Origin: Micromussa lordhowensis
Taxonomy: Eukaryota > Cnidaria > Anthozoa > Scleractinia > Lobophylliidae
Assembly (NCBI GenBank): GCA_964020085.1
Contig: OZ026603.1
Span: 24,423,873 to 24,487,872 of the forward strand
Length of the DNA stretch: 64,000 nt
Direction: 5' to 3'
Shown: positions 53,876-64,000 of the stretch, piece after piece
How positions within the stretch are numbered: the first letter of the stretch is position 1
Layout: each line of letters opens with the position of its first letter
Position numbers and translations under genes: made by a program
Notes under the pieces: model-generated
What the model was told of the DNA's origin: nothing
What the model saw: only the letters and a program-made list of their open reading frames with translations
The model's database searches: none

Positions 53876-55167
53876 ATGGCTTCATACATTCAAAATTATG
53901 ATTCTGATACTTTAGTGGAATGGTTAATGTTAAATGGAATTCCAGAGAACATCTGTGCTGTTATCAAAGGTAAGTCTCATTCACTATATTACTGAATGGA
54001 AAGAAACTCTGTCGGCGTTGGCTACAAATTAAGCTGAATGAAGTCCACACAATTTAGCACATAAAAGGTATAAAGACGCTTAACAGTAACACGCAAAAAG
54101 AAATGAGCTTAGAGAAATCGACTTAGACGTAATTTCTTAACAAGAACAGAGTTTTTTTTGTAAATAATACGTTCTAAAACTTCCTGATGATAGACCGCGC
54201 CCTACTCAGGCATGTTTTTGATCACTTTTTGATCACATGTTTTTGATCAACTGTATAGAAATCTTGTAAATAGTCATCAATTTTTTTCTTTCATTATTTT
54301 TACTTAGTATTGTAAGAGCGCCGAGGCGTAGCGAGGCGCTCCAAAAACTGTAATTATTATTATTATTATTATTATGTTTACGTGTTTCCACGTGCGTAAA
54401 CCGCGCGCGTTGGTTACATGTTCAAGTAAAAATTGGCAAGTCTCTGTGTAATTTTAAAACTATGCACTTTTTATCTACGCTTTTAGAGTAGAAAAATCGA
54501 CTTTGACGTAATTTCTTAACACGAACTGAGGTTTTTTGGTAAAATAGTATGTTCTAAAACTTCCTGATGATAGACCGCGCCCTACTCACTGTATTCAGGC
54601 ACATGTTTACGTGTATCCACGCGTGTAAACCGCGCGCGTTGGTTACATGTTCCAGTAAAAATGGGCAAGTCTCTATGTAGTTTTAAAACAATGCACTTTT
54701 TATCTACGCTTTTTCTAATTTACGAAGGCTATTATCAGTGCAACCTTGTTTATAAATATGAAAATGAGAGGTTTATTGATTAAATATTTGTCGGCGAACT
54801 TGCAAGCCGCATGCAACTGCCCAGTGTAAAACAGGTTGCACTGTGTCATGATAAATTTGCATCAGATTACTGGCTGAATTGCATCGTCAAAGCACTTTAC
54901 TTTGTCTCCTGTGAGCACAGTAGCAAATTCTTGTTCCTGCTTTTCATTGGTCTTAAGTCTTTCAGTAACTGGAAAACAACAATATACTGTATATTAATAA
55001 TGATCATAATGATAGCAACTAATCTTAGCTTATATTTCACTGTGACAGGTAGCAAAATGAATGGAGAAATGTTTCTTGATTTGAGACGGGCTGACTTACA
55101 AGATCTTTTTCCAAGCACGGAGGAATTTTCTTTTAGAAAGAAAATTTATGACTTTTTGGAAGATGTG
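53876..55167 (+). CDS. SAM-domain exons 1-2
   Basis: Exon 1 (53876-53969) starts with ATG after GAGAGGCGAT and ends AAAG|GTAAGT; exon 2 (55049-55167) follows CACTGTGACAG and ends GTG|GTAAGT. Joined in phase 1 they give 71 residues: VEWLMLNGIPENICAVI, then GSKMNGEMFLDLRRADLQDL and FRKKIYDFLEDV. The hydrophobic spacing (W-L...L...I...F-...GE.FL.L...DL..LF) is that of a SAM domain, a helical protein- or RNA-binding fold. Downstream exons on the same strand (57253-57408, 57968-58015, perhaps 62485-63699) fit in phase 0. Confidence 0.8.
54114..54712 (+). repeat. Direct duplication within SAM intron 1
   Basis: 54120-54480 and 54488-54712 share TTCTAAAACTTCCTGATGAT, AGACCGCGCCCTACTCA, and GCGCGCGTTGGTTACATG. 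The first copy holds an insertion (54219-54374). Confidence 0.8.
54219..54374 (+). mobile_element. Short insertion with (ATT)n tail
   Basis: The first duplicate differs from the second by about 155 bases starting TTTTGATCAC and ending in a TTATTATTATTA run. ATGTTT occurs on both sides, which fits a target-site duplication and a SINE-like insertion. It contains the hairpin GAGCGCC...GGCGCTC near 54316. Confidence 0.6.
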
Positions 55168-55413
55168 GTAAGTAAGATTACTCAACATGAAATGTATATT
55201 ATGATTTGAGAAGGCTCACTGTAATCAAAACCTTTCTGTCTTTGGCATTTACTCAGTAATGATGCTGAAGATTTGCCCAAAAATCTTTAATGAGCAGAAA
55301 GAGGGAAAATATTATGGAGTTTCAGGGCCCATGGAAGGCAAGGGGGGGGGGGGGGGTTTAAAAGAGCCAGGGAGACTAAAATCTACAGCAGTATGACTGT
55401 TTTTCTATTGCAG

Positions 55414-56650
55414 TGCAATACCAAAGCCAAGAATAACATTAAAATTATCAATGAAATGATTAATACTCTGCAGTATAATGAAGCCCTGTTTACCTTTATA
55501 GAAATCGGGAGAACGTTCTGCTATCCCTGTAAGAAAAGAATCAGCAGGAGCATCAAATAAGGTAAGGGGGGGGAAGGGGGCGGAAGAGAGGCTATACACT
55601 GTTAGAGTATAGCATTACCATTGACCATGGCATTAAAATGGAGTACCAATTTAATTGACATTAAAATCAGCAATGAAATGATTAATACTCTGCAGTATAA
55701 TGAAGCACTGTTTACCTTTATAGAAATCAGGAGAATGTTCTGCTATCCCTGTAAGAAAAGAATCAGCAGGAGCATCAAATAAGGTAAGGGGGGAAGGGGG
55801 GGGGGGGAGTGAGGCTATATACTGTTAGAGTCTAGCATTACCATTGACCATGGCATTGAAATGGAGTACCAATTTAATTGACATTAAAATCAGCAATGAA
55901 ATGATTAAAACTCTGCAGTATAATGAAGCACTGTTTACATTTACCTTTATAGAAATCAGGAGACTGTTCTGCCATCCCTGTAAGGATACATGTAGCAGAA
56001 TCAGCAGGATCATCAAACAAGGTATGTGGGTCAGGGATGTGGCCTAGCAAAGCCTGGGTGTCTCAGGTGAACAAGTTTTGTTTTTGTGTGACTCTTATGA
56101 AAGCTTGTTAGACTGCACCAAAGATTTCCTAGATAAGAACCCTTGGCTACCTTGTCATTTTGCATAAATTCCATGACCTTTCCTAGTTTTCCAATTGACC
56201 TAAGTTAAGCAGTTGTTCTCACAATAGTAACAAAACAATAATGTATTTAATTCAGCATTATATTGCATAAAAATATGAGTGATTGTGTCCATTTCTACTA
56301 AAATAATAAAGCCCGTTTCTGACTTGTGTGTCATGTTTTCAATTTTTTTTTTGCCTTCTTATTTTCCCAAAACATATAGCTTTTCCATGACTTTCCATGA
56401 CCTTCACTTCCAGGTTTTCCATGACCTGAACAAACCCTGTTGGCCAGGTGGTGCCACAGTTGACTACATATATTGAACATGGAAATGAATACCAAAGAAA
56501 AGAACGAAATTGAAATGGGCAATGAAATGATTAATACTCTTCAGTATAATGCAGCACTGTTTACCTTTATAGAAATCAGGAGACCATGCCATCCCTGTAA
56601 GGCATGGAGAATTGGCATTGGCAGGAGCATCAAACGAGGTACAGTTGACG
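55414..56650 (+). repeat. Tandem exon-like units with a CxPC motif
   Basis: Four units (about 55414-55570, 55660-55790, 55885-56025, 56515-56645; period about 220 bases in the first three) share TACTCTGCAGTATAATGAAG and a donor-like end. Unit 1 follows a good acceptor (TTTTTCTATTGCAG) and continues the SAM frame in phase 0, encoding LFTFIEIGRTFCYPC before a stop (AAA TAA). Unit 2 has the same stop. Units 3 and 4 lack the stop (AAA CAA, AAA CGA) and end at GTATGT and GTACAG. G-rich runs separate the first three. They could be alternative exons or a recently amplified and mostly dead exon. Confidence 0.6.
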
Positions 56651-57252
56651 TATACATGTACAGTTATGACTCAAATAAACACTTTATATTTTTATTTATG
56701 AATGACTAAAACACCTTGCTAAACAGAAAATCTACCACACCAATCACTAACAACTGACAAACAATTAAAACTGCTACTCATACATCCTAATTATAAGAAA
56801 TGGTTGAATACGCTGATGAGACAATCATGACTTAATGACTGTCAACAATTATGATGAGACCAATAATTCCAGAATGTGAAGAAATAATTCTTGCCCTTGA
56901 CTGCATAATTTAAAGTCATTCCAACTGTTCAAACTGTTGTTTACCAATGGAACTACATTATCAGTAAGCCAGGATTCTATCAAGGAACATAAAATACAGT
57001 CTTTGTAATTATACCAGACTAATTTTCCAGTTTTAATAAAATAGTAAATTTCACTCAAGTGCGGTATGAAAAGAACTCGTAGGCTGTGTTTATACATTTC
57101 AGTTGTTTACTTTAACACAGTAGTCACCTTCGAGAGAGAAAATTATTCCACTGACAGAAGTAAACATCTGACTATACACTGCATAAAATAAAATCAAAAT
57201 GTACTCCTGATTTGCATACATGTAACTTAAATATGCTACATTAAATTAACAG

Positions 57253-57408
57253 GATTTCAGCGAACAAGAATCTGAATCTTTTAATTTCGAATCATGGGTT
57301 TCAAAACAAATCCAGAGGTGCGATGAAATGCTCTTGTCAAGTCTGGACGACATTGTCGACTCAGATGAAACGTATGATTCTGACGAAACATATGATACTG
57401 AAGTCGAG
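57253..57408 (+). CDS. Acidic exon of the SAM-domain gene
   Basis: Preceded by AAATTAACAG and followed by GTACTTCC. It is 52 codons, phase 0 to 0: DFSEQESESFNFESWVSKQI and LLSSLDDIVDSDETYDSDET. It is acidic and partly repetitive, probably a flexible linker. The phase matches the SAM exons. Confidence 0.6.
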
Positions 57409-57602
57409 GTACTTCCACCTGCCATCTAAAATTAATATTTATTTCAATGCATCTTAAGGTAAATTGCCACCCCTCTTTAGACATGTATACCAAAATTCAC
57501 ATGACGACATACCTGGAGATTTAGGCCAAAACATGTTTTTTTCTACTTTTTGACATTTTCAGCATGGGTCAAGACACAAAGGCATAATTTTGCAACATGC
57601 AT

Positions 57603-57775
57603 GAAGGGGTGGATCCAGGGGGGGTGGATTGGGTGGCTAGCCACCCCCCTTTCGGAGAAGCCAACCATAAAAATCTAATGCGTGAAAAAAGGAAACACAT
57701 GCATGGGTGTCAAAAACTATAGAAATTGACTGTATCAGCCACCCCCCATTAAAAAATCCTGGATCCGCACCTGGC
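57603..57775. mobile_element. Candidate small inverted-repeat element
   Basis: GGGGTGGATCCAGG at the left and CCTGGATCCGCACC at the right are inverted, with CCACCCCCC / GGGGGGTGG inside. The borders are approximate. Confidence 0.45.
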
Positions 57776-57967
57776 CATGAGAATGCATGCTTTTCTTTTC
57801 ACTTAAGCATCGAGTTTCATCATGACATTTTTGAGTTGGCATGCATACAAATCAAATTTCTTTGACAAGTGACCTACACCTTAAGGCCTAATTGGGTTCT
57901 GTATTTCTCTCTTTTGCCTTTTGTTACCTTTTTTCATACTTAAACAAAAGTAAATATTTGTTTGCAG

Positions 57968-58015
57968 GTTGAAAAGATGAAAGATTTCATTGACCTTGAT
58001 AGGTTTGGTGAAGAG
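57968..58015 (+). CDS. Short exon of the SAM-domain gene
   Basis: Preceded by TTTGTTTGCAG and followed by GTATAA. It encodes VEKMKDFIDLDRFGEE, phase 0 to 0. Short and therefore tentative, but phase and strand agree with the previous exon. Confidence 0.5.
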
Positions 58016-58575
58016 GTATAATATATATTTTTACACCTGGTTTATAGTAAATGATCAAGTTAATGTCAATCATTTATAGCTTTTAATTATTAACAGTGAA
58101 GCATTATCCTGATAATCTAACTTTCCTCCAGGTTTCAGGATGAAATCTAGCACATATGTGAAGCGACAGTCCTTTGAAGTACGCAAATTTTCAGTCATTT
58201 CTTTTGTTTTTATCGCTTTTTGCCAACCATAAATATTGCGTAACAGAGTTCGTGACGTCACTGATATCTTCGCTATAGGGAATCACGGATCACGGATATG
58301 AAAATTTCATTTTCCTGAATAATGAAAATAACTCTTTCATAACCTGCTCTTATGCTAGATAAGTGTTTGAAGAACTAAAGGATATAGGCCAAGGTTCCAT
58401 ATTGCAAATCACATACCTAAAAATCACGCAGATATAGAGTGGTAAAATCACAAATATCTTTTAATAATTCAAGTTCTTCATGGGTCATGCACAACGTTCA
58501 GGTCACGGATCATGAAGAATAATTTTTTAAATTCATGTTTCAAGAGAATTAACCCTTGTACGACCCTCTTTATTT

Positions 58576-60651
58576 TGGGTGTCTTGAAAATAAAGATCCC
58601 GGAGACCCCCTAAGACCCAAAACTTCAAAACAAAGACCCCCCGATATGTTGGGGGCAGTTTCGATATTACAACCAGGTGGTTGCCAATAGAACTGAAAGT
58701 TGAGGGTTGGTGACCAGAATTTCGAGGCCACTTGTTGCGTCTTGAAGTTAGCTTCGATTAGTTGGTTTCCTTTTAAATCAAAAACTTTGTGTTTGGTTTC
58801 AAGCAAGAAACTCACTCCTTGTCTCTCCAAAGTTTTTAATTTTCATAGAAAATAGTTTAGATCAAAAATGAAGGCAAGATTACTGTTAATTGCCCCCAAA
58901 ACAGTTATACTCCACACAATGTAATTGACATTTAGCACCGCCATGTTGTTTTGCAGTTTTGACTGCCAGCTATACCATGGGTGCATGGCAGAATCTATTT
59001 GATGAAAACTCCATTTCAACTACATGATATTGTAATGCCTTTACATGTGGAATGTGATTCTTGCAGAAGATTTAAATTGCCTATGAAGTAAAAAATAATT
59101 GTCGCTTATTTGAAAGGCCTTTTCAGATATTTACTGTTTTGTATTATGCAAATGAGGAAATTGATGACTGCATGGGTGGTTCCATTAAAACAGTACAACA
59201 CTCAATCAAGAACTTCTCTAGAAGTATTGAAGCAGTCTACTTCAAACTTGGCACCAGAAATGTTCATCACAAAAGGAACATAATGGCACCCATTGTGCTG
59301 TTGCCATGACAACAGTTATGCCACTGGTACTGTTTTAATTAAAACTAAAATTCTCAGATTTTATGTTAAACAAAGATCATAAACTCCAAACAGTCCAATG
59401 GGGAGGATTAAGATAATAAAGGAACCATGTGTGTTCCGAGCAAGACCCTTTGTCCCACATAAAAAAGGTTGCAAATGGGGATATTAAGGTTTTCACAAAA
59501 AGAGACTAGAGTCAAGGGTATTGCCATGGCAACAACAAAGTAGGTGTAATTCTGTTGTGTGATGTACATTTCTGGTCCCAAGTTTAAAGAAAACTGCTTT
59601 AATATTTCTGGACATATTCTTGATTCAATATTTTACTATGCGAAGTGCAGCTATTTATAATGTCGCCATCACTTTTCTCATTTGCATGATACAAGAATGT
59701 AACTAACTCTAAAACTGGAAGGAGGGAGGGGAGGGAAGCCCTCAGGCACAGGCTCCTGTTGTGTTTAGTCCAGCCATTCACCACAGCATAAGCCATCAAT
59801 TTTTCGGGATTTCGAAAGAAGATCCAGACATAACTTGACTTTGGGGGACTTAATTTAGACAATACTTGTGTCCAGTTTCAAATTCCCTCATCCACCACCC
59901 TTAGAATAAGACAAGTTTTTTTGGGGGCAGGTTGAAGGAAACTGGGGTGAGGGGGAGTACCGGCACAATAAAAAAATGTCAGTTGAGGTCAGTTTGTCAA
60001 CCTCATGCTCTCCAAGATTGAGAGCAGAGGGTGGTACATATTTTAAAACTCCACTCCTTCCCTCAGAAAAAGTGACAAAAGAAGAGAAAGTACAGACAAT
60101 TAAAATAATGTGTAGTTGAAATAGTGTTTTTGTCAAAGAGATAGCTCTCTTAGTTGGAGACTTGACATAACTTTTTCTTCTTGCATGCCATCGGTATGAA
60201 GCCTTCCAGAAGCCACACAAAAAGCAAAAGGAATGCACATGTTTTTGCCATGCACCCACAGCATAGCTAGCAGATGAAACCGCTGAAAACATGGCAGTGC
60301 TTGATATCAATTACATTGAGTAGACTAAAACTGTTTTGGAGGCAATTAACAGTAATCTTACCTTCATTTTTGATCTCAATTATTTTCTATGAAATTAAAA
60401 AACTTCAAAGAGACAAGTGGTAAGTTTCTTACTTGAAACCAAACACAAATTTTTTTTTGTTTAAAACGAAACCAATTCATGGAATGCCAATCCAAGACGC
60501 TACAAGCAGCCTCAAAATTCTGGTTGCCAAAGCTCAACTTCGAGAGACATCGGCAACCAGCAGGTCATAATTTCGGACACCCCCAACATATCGGGGAGGG
60601 GTTTATTCTCAAGTTTTGGGGTCTTATGGGGTCTTTGTTTTCAAGACACCC
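58576..60651. mobile_element. 2.08-kb palindromic element with 8-bp target duplication
   Basis: GGGTGTCTTGAAAA at the left and TTTTCAAGACACCC at the right are inverted, and arms of at least 350 bases match (58577-58920 with 60325-60650). Weaker inverted similarity continues inward (ATGGGTGCATGGCAGAA near 58978 with TTTTGCCATGCACCCA near 60242). CTTTATTT lies outside both ends (58568-58575 and 60652-60659), an 8-base duplication as made by hAT or P-type elements. No transposase frame was recognised. Confidence 0.8.
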
Positions 60652-60659
60652 CTTTATTT

Positions 60660-62204
60660 CATAAGCATTTAGTTTAGAAGGTTACCTTAAAAGTAAATCG
60701 ATGCGTACAAAACATGAGTATCTACTAGATTATTAATTATTATAAATATGTCAGGCACTTGAAATGGTCAGATGGTTGTATTTTTGGGCACTCTTGTGTC
60801 CCAATTTAAAATCGTCCTAAAATTTTCACAAGTAAAAATGCATGCATGAATGAGCACAATAAGGATGGAACAGATGAGTATCAATTGTTTGTGGTTGTTG
60901 ACAGGAGGATCCTCATTGAGGCGGGCAGCCCTTTTTTGTCTTTGTGTTGTTGTGCAATCATTATGCCTTCAACATTGACTACAAAACTAGTAAATTCTAA
61001 GAATATTTTACATATCTTTTCTTGGAAGAGTTTTGTTTGGTATTACAGTAGTTTGTTTCATTAGAAACGTAATAATTATACCTCACTTAGGGCTATTTCA
61101 ACTAAACCTTTCTCCGTGTAAACAGAATGTACAAAATGCATGGAAATGATGGATCATCTTTGCAAGTCTAGTGCCATATATTTTGTGTATTCTGTTTAAA
61201 TATGTTAAGGTGGTACATTTAATGGCTATTACTGAGGTATTATTAACCATTAGGACATCATTTTAATGATTTTACTACCAAAAAAGCCAGAAAACGGCTT
61301 ATGTTGTCATATACACGTTTGTTTAGGGTTTTTATTACTGACACAAAAGATTATTATCTGCTCTTTAAGGAAAGAAATGCAGATGTTAAAAGTGAGTGGG
61401 TTACTGTAGAATGGTCAGTGAGAGGAATTCTTTAAAGGGGCTGTGTTGAATTGAATAACCATTCTCAATCTTCTACGTCCACCACTCTTGGTAATCTTGT
61501 TTACCTCTACTTGAAAATCATGTTGAGGTTTGTTTCTACTTGAAAGAAATTTAATTTTCATTTGAGTTAATATATAATTTGTGACATGTCTCCTTAATTA
61601 TAGTAGGATAATTTAGCCCTTTTCTGACTACTGAGAACTGAGAACTACATTGTAAGAAAAGATTTGAAGAGAGCTACAGTGATAAATTTAAACTCCAAGA
61701 GCGTGGTGTGCAACATAAATTGCACTTATTTTGAATTTAAATATTCTTTACTCTCCACACAGAAAAAGGTGGTTATTATGCAATTATGAAGTAGTTTGAT
61801 GTCCTGTTGTGAATCCAATGTCTAGCTGATTTACAAATAAAAGACTGAGTTTGATATGCACTGCTTTGTATTGACAGTTGTATTTTCTTCTAATAAGTAC
61901 AATGTTGACATTGCAAGACTTGAGTACAGGTATGTGGTACTACATCCACGAGTGTTTAATCCACACTGTCACTGGCCTCAAAGCATTGGTTATCTTCACA
62001 CTGAGTACCATGGAAGAGACCTGTAAATGAATTTGTACTTGTCCAAAATAGTGAAGGTAAACAGGACTTCTTGGCTACGAAGCTCGCCCCCAGGATTTCA
62101 CACGGCCTTTTCCTCTCGCGGGTTTCTATCGCGTCTTGCTCGACGGACTAAGCGAAAGACGGACTACTCGTATAGTCTCTAGTTCTTGATATACTTACGT
62201 GAAA
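60660..62204. other. Intronic or intergenic stretch, nothing assignable
   Basis: No gene or recognised repeat. It separates the last tentative SAM-gene exon from the zinc-knuckle exon. Confidence 0.4.
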
Positions 62205-62470
62205 TAAGAAAAAATACTCTTAAAATGATAATTGATTTCAAGGAAACAAGGTTCTTGAATTTTTCTTTAAAGTAAGAATAATCTTTTCTTAAAATAAGAA
62301 CATTCATTCTAAAATTAAGGATTTTAACGAGGAAGACGGGGAATCTTAAAGTAAGAAACTGTTTCTTACAATAAGAATTATTCTTAAAATAAGAAATTTA
62401 ATTTAACAAAACCAAATTTCTTAACTGGCGATTTGTTTTAAGAAATTTAATTCTCAAAATAAGATTTTTC
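62205..62470. repeat. AT-rich cluster of TTCTTA...TAAGAA palindromes
   Basis: CTTAAAATAAGAA-type motifs and their reverse complements alternate at least eight times (for example near 62285, 62350, 62375, 62390 and 62435), so the region can form several local hairpins. The cluster ends directly at the zinc-knuckle exon. Confidence 0.65.
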
Positions 62471-62484
62471 ATTTAAGAGTGGAG

Positions 62485-63699
62485 GACAGTTGGATCAATC
62501 TTAATTTTGACGACTTTAGAGGATTCACAGAGTTATGGCAGTGTGCACGAGTGGTTCCCGATAGAGAGTTCAAGAGAGTTAAACTTCGCGCGGGAGTTCT
62601 AGGTTCCCCTGTCCAAGCTGCTGTTTCAAGCAGTTGGACTTCAAGTGCAGTTGTGCGTACGGCGCCATTCATGCCTTCATGCAGTTCGACGGCGCCATTC
62701 ATGCCTTCGGTTTTAGAAGCAACACACAACGAACAAGCAAGTTTCCAACTGAAAACCAGCAGTACTGCTTCCACCAGTAGCCCAGTAGATCGTATGTTAG
62801 CACGAAAGCTGGAAAATATTGAAACAGCCACCAAGGAATTAGAAAATGTAACAGCGCAAAAAGAAAACTTTGAGCGGGAATTATCCCAAGCGGTTCTCCT
62901 CAACAGTGGAACATTGTCAGTCTGTGGAAAATGCCACCTAAAATTGGGGCATACCAGACGAAATTGTGATGGCGAAGACTGTACATCGGTTATGCTTTGT
63001 GGTATCTTAGATAGACATCTGCAAGAAAAATCAACAAGACGAAGCTTAGCTCAAAAAATGATAAAATGCGAGAGCCAACTCGCAAATCTACAAAGTGACT
63101 ATAAGAACAAACTCCAAGCCTACAAATCAGTTGAAGATTCATTTGCCAGAAAAATCGAAACAGATATTATTGCCTCCAACCCTGCAAAATATATTTCAAA
63201 TGGTGTAAAGAATTGGGCGCTGCTGAACAAACACGTTGCCTTGTTACAGAAGAAATGTAATGGGAAACTTCCTCCCAGGCAAACTGTCACTCGTTTACTC
63301 GATGAAGCTGTACGTGAACACGAAATGAGAAAAACGGTGCCACATCCCAGAGAAAAAGGCATTAACCCAAAAAAGCAAATCTTAGAAGAGGAATATGCTA
63401 TAAATTTTCCAAGACGTAGCACTACAACAACCTGTAGTTTTCCATTTCAGCCAGTAGTACCTCCATCAGAGTTCGACGACTTCAGACTAGCGGTGCGTTT
63501 ACAAGATGAATGGAACAATGAAGATGAGTCAACACTCAGTACGCTTACACCCACATCTGCAGTTGCTGAAAATTCAAGCAGCGACATGTACATGTTTGTA
63601 CCGAATGAAGGTTGCAGAGCGCCATCTTTTGAAATTGAGCAAGAACATGAGGCTGCCAATGCCCTTGTTGAACTTCGAGGCCTAGCAAAATCTGATTGA
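62485..63699 (+). CDS. Zinc-knuckle (CCHC-like) coiled-coil protein, terminal exon
   Basis: A frame of about 405 codons ends at TGA 63697-63699. It is open back to 62479 without an ATG; a candidate acceptor ending at 62484 gives a phase-0 start matching the SAM-gene exons. Otherwise the first in-frame ATG is at 62668. The segment LLNSGTLSVCGKCHLKLGH then TRRNC fits C-x2-C-x5-H-x4-C (close to the retroviral-type knuckle), flanked by predicted coiled-coil parts (VDRMLARKLENIETATKELE and SLAQKMIKCESQLANLQSDY). A 17-base direct repeat near 62660-62707 duplicates TAPFMPS. I know similar multi-copy uncharacterised cnidarian proteins but no function. It may bind nucleic acid (inference). Confidence 0.75.
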   Translation, partial: DSWINLNFDDFRGFTELWQCARVVPDREFKRVKLRAGVLGSPVQAAVSSSWTSSAVVRTAPFMPSCSSTAPFMPSVLEATHNEQASFQLKTSSTASTSSPVDRMLARKLENIETATKELENVTAQKENFERELSQAVLLNSGTLSVCGKCHLKLGHTRRNCDGEDCTSVMLCGILDRHLQEKSTRRSLAQKMIKCESQLANLQSDYKNKLQAYKSVEDSFARKIETDIIASNPAKYISNGVKNWALLNKHVALLQKKCNGKLPPRQTVTRLLDEAVREHEMRKTVPHPREKGINPKKQILEEEYAINFPRRSTTTTCSFPFQPVVPPSEFDDFRLAVRLQDEWNNEDESTLSTLTPTSAVAENSSSDMYMFVPNEGCRAPSFEIEQEHEAANALVELRGLAKSD

Positions 63700-64000
63700 C
63701 ACTTTAACAACATGTTTCTGTAATTTTGAGAACGAAATTTCAAGGTTTTTCTTCGTTTATGTGTTAGGTTTGTCTGTTGTGTTATTACTGAACACCGAAA
63801 TAGTTTTAAAATATGCAATTCGCGTGTTAATTTCTTCACATTCCTTTCAACAAGGAAAGTAGTTAAACTCGGACAGGTACAACAGAGATCTAAATTCCGA
63901 AAAAAGTGATCATGACTGAACGATCTATCAAATGGACGAGGTCGCTCTTTAAGCACTTTCAATTATCATTTCATGCTTGACAAAATTTTTGTTATATGAT
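63700..64000 (+). other. 3' flank of the zinc-knuckle gene
   Basis: Probable 3' untranslated region and flank. No AATAAA is seen; no other feature is visible. Confidence 0.4.

Overview
The window is eukaryotic and animal-like: about 40% GC, intron-dense genes with GT-AG splice sites, mosaic extracellular domains, and very dense interspersed repeats. The gene content (a discoidin/EGF/Sushi/HYR secreted mosaic protein, a SAM-domain gene, a CCHC-knuckle protein), together with repeat types I associate with cnidarians (L1-Tx1 and CR1/L2 LINEs, Penelope-like elements with GIY-YIG domains, a widespread tRNA-SINE, many small inverted-repeat elements), suggests a hexacoral, probably a stony coral. 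That assignment is inference; no species can be named from sequence alone.

Layout. 1-10.7 kb: two divergently placed, unrecognised genes (minus-strand exons 8005-1965; plus-strand exons 9181-10109). Each stop codon is followed at once by a tandem array built on the same near-palindromic TGCAGAAATTCTGCA core. The minus-strand gene hosts a 2.24-kb palindromic element flanked by TTAA and a 2.04-kb element with a 9-bp target-site duplication, which itself contains a 771-bp TTAA-flanked element. 10.8-18.1 kb: two decayed L1-Tx1-type LINEs lie head to head, and the minus-strand one is split by a 5'-truncated CR1/L2-type LINE with an open RT frame. 18.8-20.5 kb: an inverted-repeat element whose arms carry 15-bp minisatellites in opposite orientation.

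22.9-48.6 kb: one plus-strand gene of at least 15 exons encodes a signal peptide, an F5/8C (discoidin) domain, six EGF-like domains, two Sushi domains, two HYR domains and a third Sushi-like domain (at least 776 codons). From the end of the F5/8C domain onward every domain exon is bounded by phase-1 introns. The product is probably secreted and adhesive or matrix-associated. Its introns hold most of the notable repeats: a 2.8-kb foldback element with inverted 20-bp minisatellites, two tRNA-SINEs, several small inverted-repeat elements, and a 7.7-kb 13-bp minisatellite (37988-45735, roughly 600 units) that reads open in several frames but is not coding. Its unit matches an internal segment of the SINE, and a SINE remnant abuts its right end.

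49.6-53.2 kb: a hairpin beside an assembly gap, then several Penelope-like fragments in both orientations. Five sites in the window share the layout CTGANGA-hairpin-GAAAC, which matches the hammerhead ribozyme core pattern; four of them are in this cluster. 53.2-63.7 kb: a small minus-strand C2H2 zinc-finger reading frame diverges from a plus-strand SAM-domain gene. Downstream exon candidates, tandemly duplicated exon-like units with a CxPC motif, a 2.1-kb palindromic element and a CCHC zinc-knuckle coding exon follow on the same strand and may belong to one gene. Two runs of exactly 200 N (11501-11700, 49798-49997) are assembly gaps; comparison with the neighbouring LINE copy indicates that the first hides almost no missing sequence.
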